Made by a program: the position numbers and the translations under genes
Source of the DNA: Paraburkholderia fynbosensis
Lineage (GTDB): Bacteria; Pseudomonadota; Gammaproteobacteria; Burkholderiales; Burkholderiaceae
Assembly: GCF_902859935.1 (NCBI RefSeq)
Contig: NZ_CADIKI010000011.1
Coordinates: 1 to 64,000 of the forward strand
Reading direction: 5' to 3'
Length of the DNA stretch: 64,000 bases
The notes under the pieces: model-generated
Databases searched by the model: none
Told to the model about the DNA's origin: nothing
What the model saw: the letters and a program-made list of their open reading frames with translations, nothing else
In this document: one piece after another, positions 26,530 through 35,589 of the stretch
Numbering within the stretch: position 1 is the first letter of the stretch
Layout of the letters: every line of letters starts with the position of its first letter

Positions 26530-26557
26530 CATAAAAATGCCGCAGACCAGCTGCGGC
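26530..26557 (-). terminator. Rho-independent terminator after the DUF3597 gene
   Basis: On the minus strand GCCGCAG and CTGCGGC form a 7-bp stem with a 5-base loop (26539-26557), followed by ATTTTTAT. It lies 40 bases beyond the DUF3597 stop at 26598. Confidence 0.75.
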
Positions 26558-26597
26558 CAGTGTTCCGTCGATCGGGACGCTCTTCAAGACACGTTCG

Positions 26598-27047
26598 TTA
26601 TTTCAACTCGTCGGGCACCTTGCCGCCATTCGCCGCGAGCTTCTGCATGACTTCCCGATGCAGCCAAACGTTCATAGCGGCGGAATCTTCTGTGCTGCCA
26701 GAGTAATGAAGTTCGGCGGCGAGTTGCTTCCGCGCATCGAGACTACTGTCCAATCCGAGAAGTTTGAGCAGGTCTACGATTGACGTTCGCCAGTTCAACT
26801 GTTGGCCGCTTCCTTCCTGCAGCTTGGTAAGCACGGCCTCTACGTCGACCGCCGGCATTGGCGCAACCGAGGGTTGTGAGGTCTGCGCTGAAACAGTTGG
26901 TGGCGTCGACGGGGTTCCTGCCGGTACCGTAGTGCTGCCGGGTGCTGATGCCGCAGTTGCGGCCGGGGCAGTCGTCGAGGCAGAGGTCGTGTTGGCTGGA
27001 TGGTCGTGCGGGAAAATCTTGTTCAGGATGGTGGAAAATATACTCAT
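26598..27047 (-). CDS. DUF3597 domain-containing protein
   Basis: A 149-aa protein. A short N-terminal amphipathic start (MSIFSTILNKIFPHDH) and an Ala/Thr/Pro/Ser-rich linker (residues 18-65) precede the DUF3597 domain (DVEAVLTKLQEGSGQQLNWR, SIVDLLKLLGLDSSLDARKQ, LHREVMQKLAANGGKVPDEL). The domain resembles an LysM-associated helical fold of unknown function. The RBS is good and a terminator follows. Confidence 0.85.
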   Translation of the reverse strand: MSIFSTILNKIFPHDHPANTTSASTTAPAATAASAPGSTTVPAGTPSTPPTVSAQTSQPSVAPMPAVDVEAVLTKLQEGSGQQLNWRTSIVDLLKLLGLDSSLDARKQLAAELHYSGSTEDSAAMNVWLHREVMQKLAANGGKVPDELK

Positions 27048-27086
27048 TTGTCGCTCCTTGTTCGTGACCGTCCACTCGGGGCGGTA

Positions 27087-27266
27087 TCACGGCGGCGCAA
27101 CGGACATGCCCAGGGCGCAAATGCGATGAGTCGTGAGTATGTCCGGCGGCAACGGGAATTCGGCGGCTTGCTCCAGCGAACGCTTCAGTAACCAGTTGTC
27201 GCGTGTGTCCGCATGCATCCAAAGATGCAGCCTGAAGATTTCTCCGAGCTTCACCATGCCGCTCAT
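27087..27266 (-). CDS. Small ORF coupled to the DUF72 gene
   Basis: A 59-codon frame whose ATG 27264-27266 overlaps the DUF72 stop (GATGA); an alternative start at 27257 has GAGGA upstream. It encodes MVKLGEIFRLHLWMHADTRD and ends LGMSVAPP. I recognise no family. The overlap and RBS favour translation, but the short length leaves doubt. Confidence 0.4.
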   Translation of the reverse strand: MSGMVKLGEIFRLHLWMHADTRDNWLLKRSLEQAAEFPLPPDILTTHRICALGMSVAPP

Positions 27267-28162
27267 CCTCGTTGACCAAGTATCGCCATCAGGGTGCGCG
27301 CGTTTCGCTGCCCTTGGTCTTCGCGGCAGTTATTAAAAATCACGTGCGTCGTTACCACCTGCCTGGCGATATCGCGGATGGGTCCAGATAACTGCGTCAG
27401 TTCACCGTCGCTGTAGTCGTAGTCGAAGCGTGTCGAGGCAGTGGAGGCACCGGTCGGGCTCCACGTATCCGCATTGCGGCCATGCAGACGCACGAACGCA
27501 AGATCAGGATTGGTCACTTCCCACACGGTATGCGCGCGGTTAGTGACCTCTGCAGGCGCATCCATGATCACGTGTACGAGCTTGTATCGCCTCAGCAGGT
27601 CCAATGTGCTCGATGCGTTTTTGTCGTCCAGCCAGGAATTGTTGCGAAACTCTACCGCGACCGTGTATCCCTGCATTCGGTCCGCACACTCTTCGACGTG
27701 GGCGTTTCCTTCAGGGCCGCAGCTCAGCCATGGAGCAAACTGAAAAAGAACAGCGCCAAGTTTGCCAGCGCGGCGCAGTGGTTCGAGCGCGTCGCGATAA
27801 CGCCGCCAGAGTTCATCAAGTACCTCGCTCGGAATATCCCGGTAGTAGAGGTTCTTTTTGCCCGTCTCCGGGATCGCCGTCGCGATGTCCTTTGTCAGAG
27901 ACGCCCGGACGGCCTGATGTCCGGTCAGCAGCCGAAATGCCTTGATATCGAAAGTGAAATCGTCGGGCGTGCGCTCCGCCCACAGCGCAGCATTCGACGC
28001 GGAGGGCATCCCGTAGTAGCTGGAATCAACTTCCACCAGCGGGAACTGCGACGCATAGAACCGCAGCCGTGCCTCGGCGCTTCTACAGCCGGGCGGATAG
28101 AAGCGCTTGCACGCGACGAGCGTTTTATCTGTCCAGCCAGCCGAGCCGCAAAGTATTTTCAC
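27263..28162 (-). CDS. DUF72 domain-containing protein
   Basis: A 299-aa TIM-barrel-like DUF72 protein (YecE family). GTG 28162 is chosen because AGGAGG precedes it and KILCGSAGWTD is the family N-terminus. FYPPG, LVEVDSSYYGMP, FDIKAFRLLTGH, LFQFAPW, VEFRNNSW and FVRLHGRNAD are the usual conserved blocks. The biochemical role is unknown; a nuclease-like or Fe-S-linked function has been suggested for the family without firm proof. Confidence 0.92.
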   Translation of the reverse strand: MKILCGSAGWTDKTLVACKRFYPPGCRSAEARLRFYASQFPLVEVDSSYYGMPSASNAALWAERTPDDFTFDIKAFRLLTGHQAVRASLTKDIATAIPETGKKNLYYRDIPSEVLDELWRRYRDALEPLRRAGKLGAVLFQFAPWLSCGPEGNAHVEECADRMQGYTVAVEFRNNSWLDDKNASSTLDLLRRYKLVHVIMDAPAEVTNRAHTVWEVTNPDLAFVRLHGRNADTWSPTGASTASTRFDYDYSDGELTQLSGPIRDIARQVVTTHVIFNNCREDQGQRNARTLMAILGQRG

Positions 28163-28228
28163 GACGCCTCCTGATCCGGGTGCGGTGCCTGCCGGACGAT
28201 GATGGATCATCTCGTGATGGCCGCGTCG

Positions 28229-28447
28229 TCACGTCCGTGATTGGCGGGACGAGCCAAGGCGCGCTGCAAGAACGCCGCCCAGCAGGCCGCCGAGATGACT
28301 CTGCCACGGCAGGCCGGGATAGAGCGGCAAAACGCCGGACAGCATGCTGAGACCGAAGCTGTTTAACACGAGCAATGCCACAAGTATCGAAACGATGTTG
28401 CGTGTGTAGTAACCTCGCGCAACCGGGTAGCCGGCATCGCCGAATAC
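28229..28447 (-). pseudogene. C-terminal remnant of a rhomboid-family intramembrane protease
   Basis: The last ~65 codons of the frame 28229-28621 read YYTRNIVSILVALLVLNSFG then LPWQSHLGGLLGGVLAARLG. The second stretch is the final rhomboid transmembrane segment with its catalytic His (SHLGG). The preceding segments with the GxSG nucleophile are absent, and the N-terminal part is not recognisable. It is a truncated, inactive relic. Confidence 0.6.
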
Positions 28448-28735
28448 CACCCGCTCGCGCTGATGCGTAAGGAGCCGGATGCACCGAATAGCCACGCGCA
28501 GAGGCGTGCGCCAAGCATCGCGCCCGCGGCGGCCTCGCAGAAGTTCGAGATGCTTACTCATGCGTGCCGGCGCCGTGCCGGACACCGTCGAGCGACGCAG
28601 GATGTGGATGAGGCTGATCATCGACGAGGCGCCGGATCACGGTGTCCGCATTGCGTAGGGGTCACCGGGCATTGTGCATGAGTGTGTGAGAGCGCAAGGA
28701 TGCTGCAAGTGAGAAGGATAAACACAACTTAGCTA

Positions 28736-29236
28736 TCAAAACTCCTGCGGATAGAGACCCGCGCTCATGTCCAGGTTGCCGGTCTGCGCGTATATCAGCG
28801 GGTCACCGTCCGGACTGACTAGCGCCCCGTCGATCACGCGGCCCATCACTAGCCGATGGTCCCCCGCCTCGGTGTCACTAACCACCTGACACTCGAAGTG
28901 AGCCAGTGCATCGACCAGCAGCGGCGCGCCGGTCTTGCCGGGCCGCCACGATATCGGCGCGAGCTTGTCGACCGTGCGGCCTGACTGCGTGCCGAAGTGC
29001 TCAGCAAGCGCCTGTTGTTGCGCACGCAGCACACTTACAGCGAATACCCGACCTCCAGTAAGAAGCCTGTAGGACTCGTGTTCCGGGTTGATGCTGATCG
29101 CCAGAAGCAACGGAGAAAACGAAACCTGCATGATCGAACTGGCTGTGAACGCATCCAGACGACCATTGTCAGCCACGCCGACTACATAGACGCCAGCCGT
29201 CAAATGCCGGAAAAGTTGTGCGATACGGTCGGCCAT
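28736..29236 (-). CDS. Flavin reductase family (FMN-binding) protein
   Basis: A 166-aa protein starting at MADRIAQLFRHL (AAGGA upstream; a start 7 codons earlier is possible). The split-barrel flavin reductase fold is indicated by LTAGVYVVGVAD, FTASSIMQVSFSPLLLAISI, FAVSVL and FECQVVSDTEAGDHRLVMG. Such proteins supply reduced FMN/FAD to two-component monooxygenases. No monooxygenase is adjacent here; the one at 49347 has its own candidate partner at 42179. Confidence 0.88.
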   Translation of the reverse strand: MADRIAQLFRHLTAGVYVVGVADNGRLDAFTASSIMQVSFSPLLLAISINPEHESYRLLTGGRVFAVSVLRAQQQALAEHFGTQSGRTVDKLAPISWRPGKTGAPLLVDALAHFECQVVSDTEAGDHRLVMGRVIDGALVSPDGDPLIYAQTGNLDMSAGLYPQEF

Positions 29237-29564
29237 GGTGCAATCCTTTTCTCTCAATGCGAGGGGAGCCGCGAACGTGTCAGTTCACTGCGACGGAAGA
29301 TGATCGGCGGCATCGAAGCATCGGGATGCCAGGTCATGTACTGACTGTTCGCCTGTCATCGCCGGGAGTATTGCCGACGACGTCTCATCATATCGCCGCC
29401 TTTGGACCGCTGCCAACGGCCAGCCCCAATCGCGGTGTGAGCCGCTGGATCGATCTTCGTTGTGAATTCTGGCAGCGCTCCGCGCGAGCTGTCGGCTTCT
29501 CGTATTCCTCAGGCATGTGATGTGCACAACGCAGGACTCGATCTGTTCGAACGCGACGAGATCG
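29237..29564. other. Intergenic stretch, no gene recognised
   Basis: About 330 bases containing the flavin reductase upstream region and the sequence before the sorbosone dehydrogenase remnant. Short frames only; no promoter that I would defend. Confidence 0.4.
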
Positions 29565-29936
29565 CAGCGTCCGGACCTGGTCGCGAAGGCGATACGGCCG
29601 GACTATGCAATCGGTTCGCACGTCGCCCCACTGGGACTGCTTTTCTACACCGGCAGCAATCTGCCGGCGCAGTATCGAGGCGGCGCATTCATCGGCGAGC
29701 ACGGCAGCTGGAACCGATCACCACTCAGTGGTTACGTGGTTGCGTATGTCGCGTTCGAAAATGGCAAGCCGGTGGGTGCGCCCAGACCCGTCGTCACGGG
29801 CTTCGCCTCCGATGACGAAAAGGAACTGCACGGCGCGCCCGTGGGTCTCGCCCAGGACCGCGACGGCGGCGTCGTCATTGCCGACGACGTTGGTAACGTG
29901 GTCTGGCGAGTGACGAAGGCGGGCAGCCAGCCATAG
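29565..29936 (+). pseudogene. 3' remnant of a PQQ/sorbosone dehydrogenase gene
   Basis: The frame encodes PDYAIGSHVAPLGLLFYTGS, then FIGEHGSWNRSPLSGYVVAY, KELHGAPVGLAQDRDGGVVI and ADDVGNVVWRV. This is the C-terminal blade region of L-sorbosone/glucose dehydrogenase-type beta-propellers (normally 400 or more residues). Only about 120 codons remain and no signal peptide or PQQ site is present, so it is a 5'-truncated relic. Confidence 0.75.
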
Positions 29937-29961
29937 CGCCGATGCCCTGCTCGCGTGGCCA

Positions 29962-30261
29962 TCAGTTGGGCGCAGGTGCACGCACGGATTCAGCGGGTGA
30001 GGGGGCAGTTGCTGCTCCAGAGAGCAGGCAGTCGATGAACGTGTGTGCCCGATTGTTCGCATACACGAACGCTTCCCGCTCGGACATGAATTCCAGCCGC
30101 TCCGGAAAGCCGGCGGTCACCTGCGCCGAGTTCTCGCATGAACTGATTGTCCAGGAGACCTTGTAGCGACGCCCAACGCCGTGGAACGACAAGGTCCTGG
30201 CCGAGACGATGTGGACATCTATGCTGTACCCGCGGTACGGTGTAGACGATTGATAAGACAT
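29962..30261 (-). CDS. Hypothetical protein
   Basis: A 99-aa protein read from MSYQSSTPYRGYSIDVH (ATG 30261, GGAGGG upstream). It has a compact beta-rich core (VGRRYKVSWTISSCE) and FMSEREAFVYANNRAHTFID. This resembles small Burkholderia-specific proteins of unknown function. Longer in-frame starts lack an RBS. Confidence 0.6.
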   Translation of the reverse strand: MSYQSSTPYRGYSIDVHIVSARTLSFHGVGRRYKVSWTISSCENSAQVTAGFPERLEFMSEREAFVYANNRAHTFIDCLLSGAATAPSPAESVRAPAPN

Positions 30262-30739
30262 ATGCCCTCCGGGGCTTCGTCGAAGGCAGGGCGCTTCGGC
30301 CCTCCACGGTTGACCAGCAAGAAACATGTCCGCTTTGCCATTTGCGTCCTGGTGACCGCATTGCCGCCGGAAATTGCTGGGCGAGGCCAGTACAGGGCCG
30401 GGCTACGGCAACGAACCCTCCTGGTGTGGAGCGCATCGCGGGGCTACCCCCGTTCCCCGGCCAGGATCTCGACGAATTCGGCCGCAGCTGGATCCAAAAG
30501 TCTCAAGTGTAAGTCGACGAATCGTCCGAGAACGCGCCCCTTTCGCGACGCTGCAAAAAGGTCGCCGCGTCACGTAAATGCCGCGTAATCCGGGCGCCTC
30601 CGGGGCCGCATGTCCGCCGCGAGAATTTTCCGGGCTGCGCGCTTGCGCTAGTGCGTCACCGTACAGAACGTTAGCCAGCGAATTGTTATTCTGATCTTCG
30701 CATCTCCGCGATGCTCTTACGGGCGACGATGGAACGACA
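30262..30739. other. 478-base intergenic region
   Basis: No gene recognised on either strand. It holds the upstream regions of the divergent hypothetical gene (29962) and the receiver protein (30740). Confidence 0.4.
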
Positions 30740-31108
30740 ATGACAACCATTCTGATTGTGACCGGCGAAGCGGACTCGGTGGCGGTATGGAATGGCGTGC
30801 TTCGCCAGGACGGCTATCGAGTCGTCAGTGCTCGCAATGGACTTGAAGGGCTCGTCGTAGCGAGAAAAGAGAAGCCCGCGCTTATCATCACCGACCGGTC
30901 AATGCCCTTGATGGACGGAGTTGAATTTCGCCGACACCTCAAGTCGAAGCGCGCGCTCGCGCGAATTCCGCTGATTCTTGCCAGCGCCGAACCCATCGAG
31001 CCGCGCGAACTAGAGATCTGGGACGAGATCTGGCTCAAGCCCGTATCTATCGAGACGCTTCGAGCTTCGGTGCAGCGCCTCTTGAATGCTAGTCACGAAG
31101 CGGTATAG
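30740..31108 (+). CDS. Receiver-domain protein (orphan response regulator)
   Basis: A 122-aa single receiver domain. The phospho-acceptor Asp52 (LIITDRSMP), Ser in ILASAE and Lys in WLKPVS are present. The acidic pair at the start is reduced: where VVDD is usual the sequence is IVTGEADS. Phosphorylation may therefore be weakened or metal binding shifted. There is no output domain and no adjacent kinase. Confidence 0.82.
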   Translation: MTTILIVTGEADSVAVWNGVLRQDGYRVVSARNGLEGLVVARKEKPALIITDRSMPLMDGVEFRRHLKSKRALARIPLILASAEPIEPRELEIWDEIWLKPVSIETLRASVQRLLNASHEAV

Positions 31109-31496
31109 TGTTTCGGAAAGACTCGTCGTGCGCTATGCGATGGGGTTGGCGATGAGTTCTCAAGCGGCCTCTCCGATGCAAGCTTGCCTGCAAACAACGC
31201 AGATCTGCGTGGCTCCCGGTCTCACTGACATCCGCTCCGCAATTTGAGGGCGACGGGGATCTTTTTCGCCTGAAGGCAGTGATCGTCCTTCGCTGTTTGG
31301 TTTAGTCACCCTCCAGGGTTTGTTCTCGAAACATGTGGCAGTTGCTCGTAATTGGTCCCATGCCCAAAGTTCGCTCCCGCCGTAGCGCGCCGTCGGCGCA
31401 GAAAAATACTTCCCCCAGCCCCAAATCGGCCTCCTGAATGTCAGGCTACAAACTCGCCTACGCCATCTGATCATCATTCCTCACGCTGGAGGTTCG
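31109..31496. other. 388-base intergenic region
   Basis: No recognisable gene. A minus-strand open frame covers most of it, but it has no family motif and no convincing start. The end carries GGAGG, the RBS of the DUF4238 gene. Confidence 0.4.
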
Positions 31497-32489
31497 GTGT
31501 CCAAGGCCAAATCAGGCTGTACCTCGGAACACGACGAAGGTGAAGGAGCCCGCAAGCATGATTGCGTTCTCCAGTATTATCTCAGCGGGTTTACTCGCAA
31601 CCACGATAAAAACTCGCGCTTGTATGTCGTCGACTCGGCGCGCGAACGTGCCTTCGTCGCGACTCCGCAAAGCGTTGTCGCAGAACGCGAATTCAATCGG
31701 ATCGAGCTCAACGGAGAGGATCCCTGTACCGCGGACCTGGGCTACGCGCAGTTCGAATCGGAATTGGCTTCAGCGCTGGCCCGCATCAACAGGAAGCGCG
31801 ACTTGTCGGACGACGCCGACCGCGCGCTTGTTCTCAGACTGATCGCGGAGTTGGTGGTGCTTAACCCGGACCGCACGGAAATAATGCGCCAGCACAAGCA
31901 GGAGAGCGCTCGCAGGCTGAGCGAGTTGGCAATTGCGAATCGGCAGGGCTGGGAATCACAGAAGGAGAAAGCCGCCGCGGCCGGCATCGAAGGCGCGGCG
32001 GCTTTCACTCACGAGGAACTCATGAACTTCGTCGAGCAAGACGACGAGACCATCGCCGCGCACACCACTGAGCACCTCGCGCGGGATTTGCAGTCAGTGA
32101 CCACCCTGTACAACCTGCTGCATCGACGTAGCTGGATGGTGGCAAGAGCCGCGCGTGGCTCAGGCGGGTTCATCACATCCGATCGTCCCGTCACGCTGAC
32201 CTGGGACGACATGGAGATGGAGGCCGGTTTTTATGCACCCGGTTTCGGGCTTCAAGGGACATCGGTGTTTTTTCCGCTTACGAAGGACCTGGTCATGCGC
32301 GGGCGATTCGATGGCCGCGTGGGAACGCTCGCGCTTCCGGCCGCTTCGGTCGCCGGCATCAATTCGCGGACAGTTTTCTATGCCGGTCACCAGATCTATG
32401 CTGAGACTGAGTCGTTCCGATTCCTGGACGAATATCTCGTGATGCGCCGTGGCCAGGATTTGCTGCCCATGTTGCAGCGGTCAGGATGA
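31497..32489 (+). CDS. DUF4238 domain-containing protein
   Basis: A 330-aa protein of the DUF4238 family. The conserved opening HDCVLQYYLSGFTRN (a variant of H-x-V-P-Q-x-Y-L), a central helical region, FITSDRPVTL and FFPLTKDL are present. The family's biochemical role is unknown; members are often found in accessory regions next to mobile or defence genes. GTG 31497 follows GGAGG. It stands alone here. Confidence 0.85.
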   Translation: MSKAKSGCTSEHDEGEGARKHDCVLQYYLSGFTRNHDKNSRLYVVDSARERAFVATPQSVVAEREFNRIELNGEDPCTADLGYAQFESELASALARINRKRDLSDDADRALVLRLIAELVVLNPDRTEIMRQHKQESARRLSELAIANRQGWESQKEKAAAAGIEGAAAFTHEELMNFVEQDDETIAAHTTEHLARDLQSVTTLYNLLHRRSWMVARAARGSGGFITSDRPVTLTWDDMEMEAGFYAPGFGLQGTSVFFPLTKDLVMRGRFDGRVGTLALPAASVAGINSRTVFYAGHQIYAETESFRFLDEYLVMRRGQDLLPMLQRSG

Positions 32490-32680
32490 GGCGCGCGCCG
32501 CTCGGCGCACCACCCTCCGGTGAATTGCATCGGCATGCGGGGTTCAGTGGTCGGCTACGGCGTCGTGTACCCGTTCGCGCCGCCGGGCGTGCTCTTTCTG
32601 GTTCGTCTTAGCGCAAAGCGGTCGTTTGGCTTCTGGCAGATCCCACGTCATACTCTCTGCGAAAGGGCGTTAAATTTTAG

Positions 32681-32700
32681 TTGCCTTGCTAACCATATTG
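32681..32700 (+). repeat. Copy 1 of a 20-bp direct repeat upstream of marR
   Basis: TTGCCTTGCTAACCATATTG lies 15 bases before the MarR start. It matches 16 of 20 positions with the copy at 33157-33176 before the next gene. The shared core CTTGCTAAC resembles operators of MarR-family repressors (inference). Confidence 0.55.
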
Positions 32701-32715
32701 GGATTTAATGATTCC

Positions 32716-33132
32716 ATGTTTGATCACTGCCTCTACTTCAATTCGTCGGCACTCGCGCGCCTCGTTGAGCGCGAATGGGCCAGTGTGTACGCACCGTTCG
32801 GGCTGACACCGGCGCAGGGCTTTGTACTGCGCGTTGTGCTTGCATCGCCCGGATGCCTGAGTAGTCAGGTTGCGGACACATTAGGCATTGCACGTCCCAC
32901 CGCTACCCGACTTATCGACAACCTCTCTGATAAGCGTTTGATCGAACGTCGTCAGGCCGAATCGGATGGCAGGGAATGGGGCGTCTACCCGACCCGAGCA
33001 GGAAAGGCGCTCGACCGGCCGATCAACGATGCTAGCGCGGAAATTGCGCGAGCACTGCGTGTGAAAGTTGGGCCTGGACTGTTCGAATCAGCGGTCTCCA
33101 GCATGCACGGTGTCAGGAGGGCACTTTCTTGA
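32716..33132 (+). CDS. MarR-family transcriptional regulator
   Basis: A 138-aa winged-helix regulator starting at MFDHCLYFNSSALARLV. LTPAQGFVLRVVLASPG, LSSQVADTLGIARPTATRLIDNL and the wing LIERRQAESDGREWGVYPT are typical MarR features. No good Shine-Dalgarno precedes the start. A 20-bp repeat flanks the gene on both sides, suggesting control of itself and of the small membrane protein gene downstream. Confidence 0.88.
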   Translation: MFDHCLYFNSSALARLVEREWASVYAPFGLTPAQGFVLRVVLASPGCLSSQVADTLGIARPTATRLIDNLSDKRLIERRQAESDGREWGVYPTRAGKALDRPINDASAEIARALRVKVGPGLFESAVSSMHGVRRALS

Positions 33133-33156
33133 TGCCTGACTTACTCACTCTGATAA

Positions 33157-33176
33157 TTGTCTTGCTAACTATGTGG
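33157..33176 (+). repeat. Copy 2 of the marR-associated 20-bp repeat
   Basis: TTGTCTTGCTAACTATGTGG lies 8 bases before the start of the small membrane protein gene. It differs at 4 of 20 positions from the copy upstream of marR. Confidence 0.55.
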
Positions 33177-33184
33177 AAAGACCA

Positions 33185-33469
33185 ATGAGAAACGTATCGA
33201 CACAAAGTACGACTTCCTTTCAAGGTTTGCAGCGACGATCGTGGAGCTCGGGGGATGCAGTGCGATGGACCATAGGCATCGCCGGCGCGCTAGTGGCGAT
33301 CGCATCGTTGCTCATGGCTGTCGCCTACGCGCCAGTAAGCATTCGCGCAAATAACAACCTTTGTCTTCAGCAGATCGCGAGCGATGAGCACACGAGTCTT
33401 GAAGCCTTCTTTCAGAATCCCGCTGAACAAGACGCCTTCGTACAAGCCATCACGGTTTGTTCGCGCTGA
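33185..33469 (+). CDS. Small single-pass membrane protein
   Basis: A 94-aa protein with one hydrophobic segment (WTIGIAGALVAIASLLMAVA) near residues 32-55 and a hydrophilic C-terminal domain with two Cys residues (NLCLQQI and VCSR) that could pair in the periplasm. ATG 33185 follows GGAAAG. Probably controlled by the MarR protein through the 33157 repeat. Function unknown. Confidence 0.5.
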   Translation: MRNVSTQSTTSFQGLQRRSWSSGDAVRWTIGIAGALVAIASLLMAVAYAPVSIRANNNLCLQQIASDEHTSLEAFFQNPAEQDAFVQAITVCSR

Positions 33470-34037
33470 GCAAGCCAAGTCTCGCGGCAAACGCTATTGG
33501 CGGGCGTGCGCTTCTTCGTTTGTCTAGCAAACTATTGCATCGACTGGTCGAATCCGCCACCGAGAGGCTGCCATTTGAACTTCTTCTGGCTCACTCGGGT
33601 TGGGGGAAAAATATTACGAGTGCGTCGCGCCCGACGTCACTGGCGAGGACATGCTGCTGGTCGCCTCACCAATCGCGGCTATTGCGATGTTTGTTCGCCG
33701 TCGTGAGAGGAGGGCTTCTGTGGCCCGGTAAAGGACGCGCATTTTTCAGGCCGTCGAACCGTTGCCTCGAGCAGCGTTGGTGGAACCTCGCCTGGAGCCG
33801 TATGTTCATCGTATTGGCCTAATAGAAATCAGTTTGGTCTGTTAGGTCGGTAACATTGTCGAAGCAAATAAGCGTGTGTCCACCTACCAGTGATGTCGAA
33901 TGTCCAGGAATCCCTTGACGCCGCGTCTCTCACCCAGAATCTGGCTCGCGCGACTGTGCACGAACGTACGGAAGTGCGCCACCGACCTACGATAATGTAA
34001 GACGGTTTCCGACACTACCGCAACGAGGAGACTGCAA
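33470..34037. other. 568-base intergenic region
   Basis: No gene recognised. A plus-strand frame around 33600-33735 ends in a hydrophobic-plus-basic tail (LLVASPIAAIAMFVRRRE), superficially like a sorting signal. It starts directly after a stop and has no RBS. Confidence 0.4.
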
Positions 34038-34952
34038 TTGGGCCATGCCAAACAATCGCTTGTCATTGGTGGTCAGGGCTTCTTGGGCGCCGCGATCGTA
34101 CGCCATCTGATCGCCAAGGGAAAACCCGTGACGATCGCCGACAAGTACGCAGATAGTGCGAAATGCCACGCCCTGTTTGGCGATGGCGCGGTGACGGTCG
34201 TTCAGGCCGACATCATGGACGCGCAAGCCATGCTTGACCTGACGGAGGGCTACGACACCGTCTACCACATTGCAGGCAAGCTGGGGACGACGGAGCTGGA
34301 CGACGATGTCATGGCCGGAATCCAGATCAATGTCATCGGCGCGGTCAACGTGTTCGCAGCCTGCGTGCAGAATTGTGTTCCCAATCTCTTCTATCCGTCC
34401 AAGCCGAATGTCTGGCTCAACACCTACACGATCACCAAATTTGCATCGGAGCAGTTCGCGAAGCTCTATGCGTCCAAGGGTGGGTCCAACATTTCGAGCT
34501 TGCGCTACTTCAATGCCTATGGTCCCGGTCAGGCTACAGGCCCGGTTCGCAAGATCATTCCATCGTTTGCGGAACGTGCAAGCAAGGGAATGCCCATCGA
34601 GATTTTCGGCAGCGGGGAGCAGATCGTCGACATGATCCATTCGGACGATATCGGCCGTCTGACCGTGGATTTCGTCGAGGCGGGCGGCAGTCTGGAGCCG
34701 ATGGACCTGGGGCGGGGCATCGGTCTGAGCGTCAACGAGATTGCCGCTGCGGTGAACGCCTATTTCAGCAATGGTGCAGGCGTCATTCACCTGCCCATGC
34801 GGCGTGGCGAGACACCGGAGACCCGGCTGATCGCCGACATGCAGCCGTTGAAGGCGTTGCTGGGCGATTTGCGGTTCCTGGATTGGACGGCGTCGCTTCA
34901 CGACACGTTGGGATGGTATAGCAGAGCGTTTGCACAACTGCAGGCGGCCTGA
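34038..34952 (+). CDS. NAD-dependent sugar epimerase/dehydratase
   Basis: A 304-aa extended SDR. The Rossmann motif GGQGFLGAAI (residues 11-20), the catalytic YTITK (Tyr and Lys spaced by 3) and the NDP-sugar block RYFNAYGPGQ are present. Catalytic Ser is replaced by a PSKPN context. GSGEQIVDMIHSDDI is the usual substrate-lid region. TTG 34038 follows GGAG. It acts on nucleotide sugars and overlaps by one base with a PIG-L deacetylase gene, so the pair probably makes or modifies a glycan precursor. Confidence 0.88.
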   Translation: MGHAKQSLVIGGQGFLGAAIVRHLIAKGKPVTIADKYADSAKCHALFGDGAVTVVQADIMDAQAMLDLTEGYDTVYHIAGKLGTTELDDDVMAGIQINVIGAVNVFAACVQNCVPNLFYPSKPNVWLNTYTITKFASEQFAKLYASKGGSNISSLRYFNAYGPGQATGPVRKIIPSFAERASKGMPIEIFGSGEQIVDMIHSDDIGRLTVDFVEAGGSLEPMDLGRGIGLSVNEIAAAVNAYFSNGAGVIHLPMRRGETPETRLIADMQPLKALLGDLRFLDWTASLHDTLGWYSRAFAQLQAA

Positions 34953-35584
34953 TGAAAATATTGGCCGTCGTTGCCCATCCCGACGACGAGGTGATCGGCT
35001 GCGGCGGAACGCTTTCGAAGCTCTCCGAGGCCGGGCATGAGGTGCGGGCGCTGCTGCCCATCAGGCGCAACGATCCGCGTGGCGTTGCGCATTGGGCGGA
35101 ACTGGAGGACGCCTTCAGGAGCAGCTGCACCCACTTGGGGGTGCACGCTTTGATTGCCAACGAGCTCGTGGACGAAAGGTCGCTGGAGGCGGGCGTCCAT
35201 CATCTGCACGATCTGATCATGCCCGAGGTCGAATGGGCGGATACGATCTTTACGCATTGGCCAGGTGACTGCAACCAGGCCCACGGCAGTGTGAGCCGTG
35301 CTGTGGAAATCGCAACACGGCCCTTTCGCCGCCGCAAGAATGTCTATCTGTTCGAGGTTTCGACTTCGACGGAGCAGGGCTTCTTCCCCAGCTTCGCGCC
35401 GAATATGTGGTCGGTCCTGGAGGAACGGCACGTTAGCCGAAAGCGCGAAGCCATGGGCTTCTATTCGACGGAGCTTGCCGGCGGACGAACACCCGAGGCG
35501 CTCGCGCGCCGTATGCAGGCGCGGGGTGACGATATCGGCGCCCACGCCGCGGAAGCTTTTCACATCGCACGCTTTTTCCTTTGA
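34952..35584 (+). CDS. PIG-L family deacetylase
   Basis: A 210-aa LmbE/PIG-L protein. AHPDDEVIGCGGTL at residues 8-21 gives the Zn-binding His-Asp-Asp motif, and THWPGDCNQAHGSV supplies the third metal ligand. These enzymes remove N-acetyl groups from sugars, for example GlcNAc-linked lipids or thiols. Its start overlaps the epimerase stop, indicating coupling. It is convergent with the sugar transferase gene, with only 5 bases between stops. Confidence 0.9.
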   Translation: MKILAVVAHPDDEVIGCGGTLSKLSEAGHEVRALLPIRRNDPRGVAHWAELEDAFRSSCTHLGVHALIANELVDERSLEAGVHHLHDLIMPEVEWADTIFTHWPGDCNQAHGSVSRAVEIATRPFRRRKNVYLFEVSTSTEQGFFPSFAPNMWSVLEERHVSRKREAMGFYSTELAGGRTPEALARRMQARGDDIGAHAAEAFHIARFFL

Positions 35585-35589
35585 TGCCG

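Noticed and set aside
33600..33735. Hydrophobic plus basic tail resembling a PEP-CTERM-type sorting signal
   Set aside because: No P-E-P motif, no start codon or RBS, and it begins directly after a stop.
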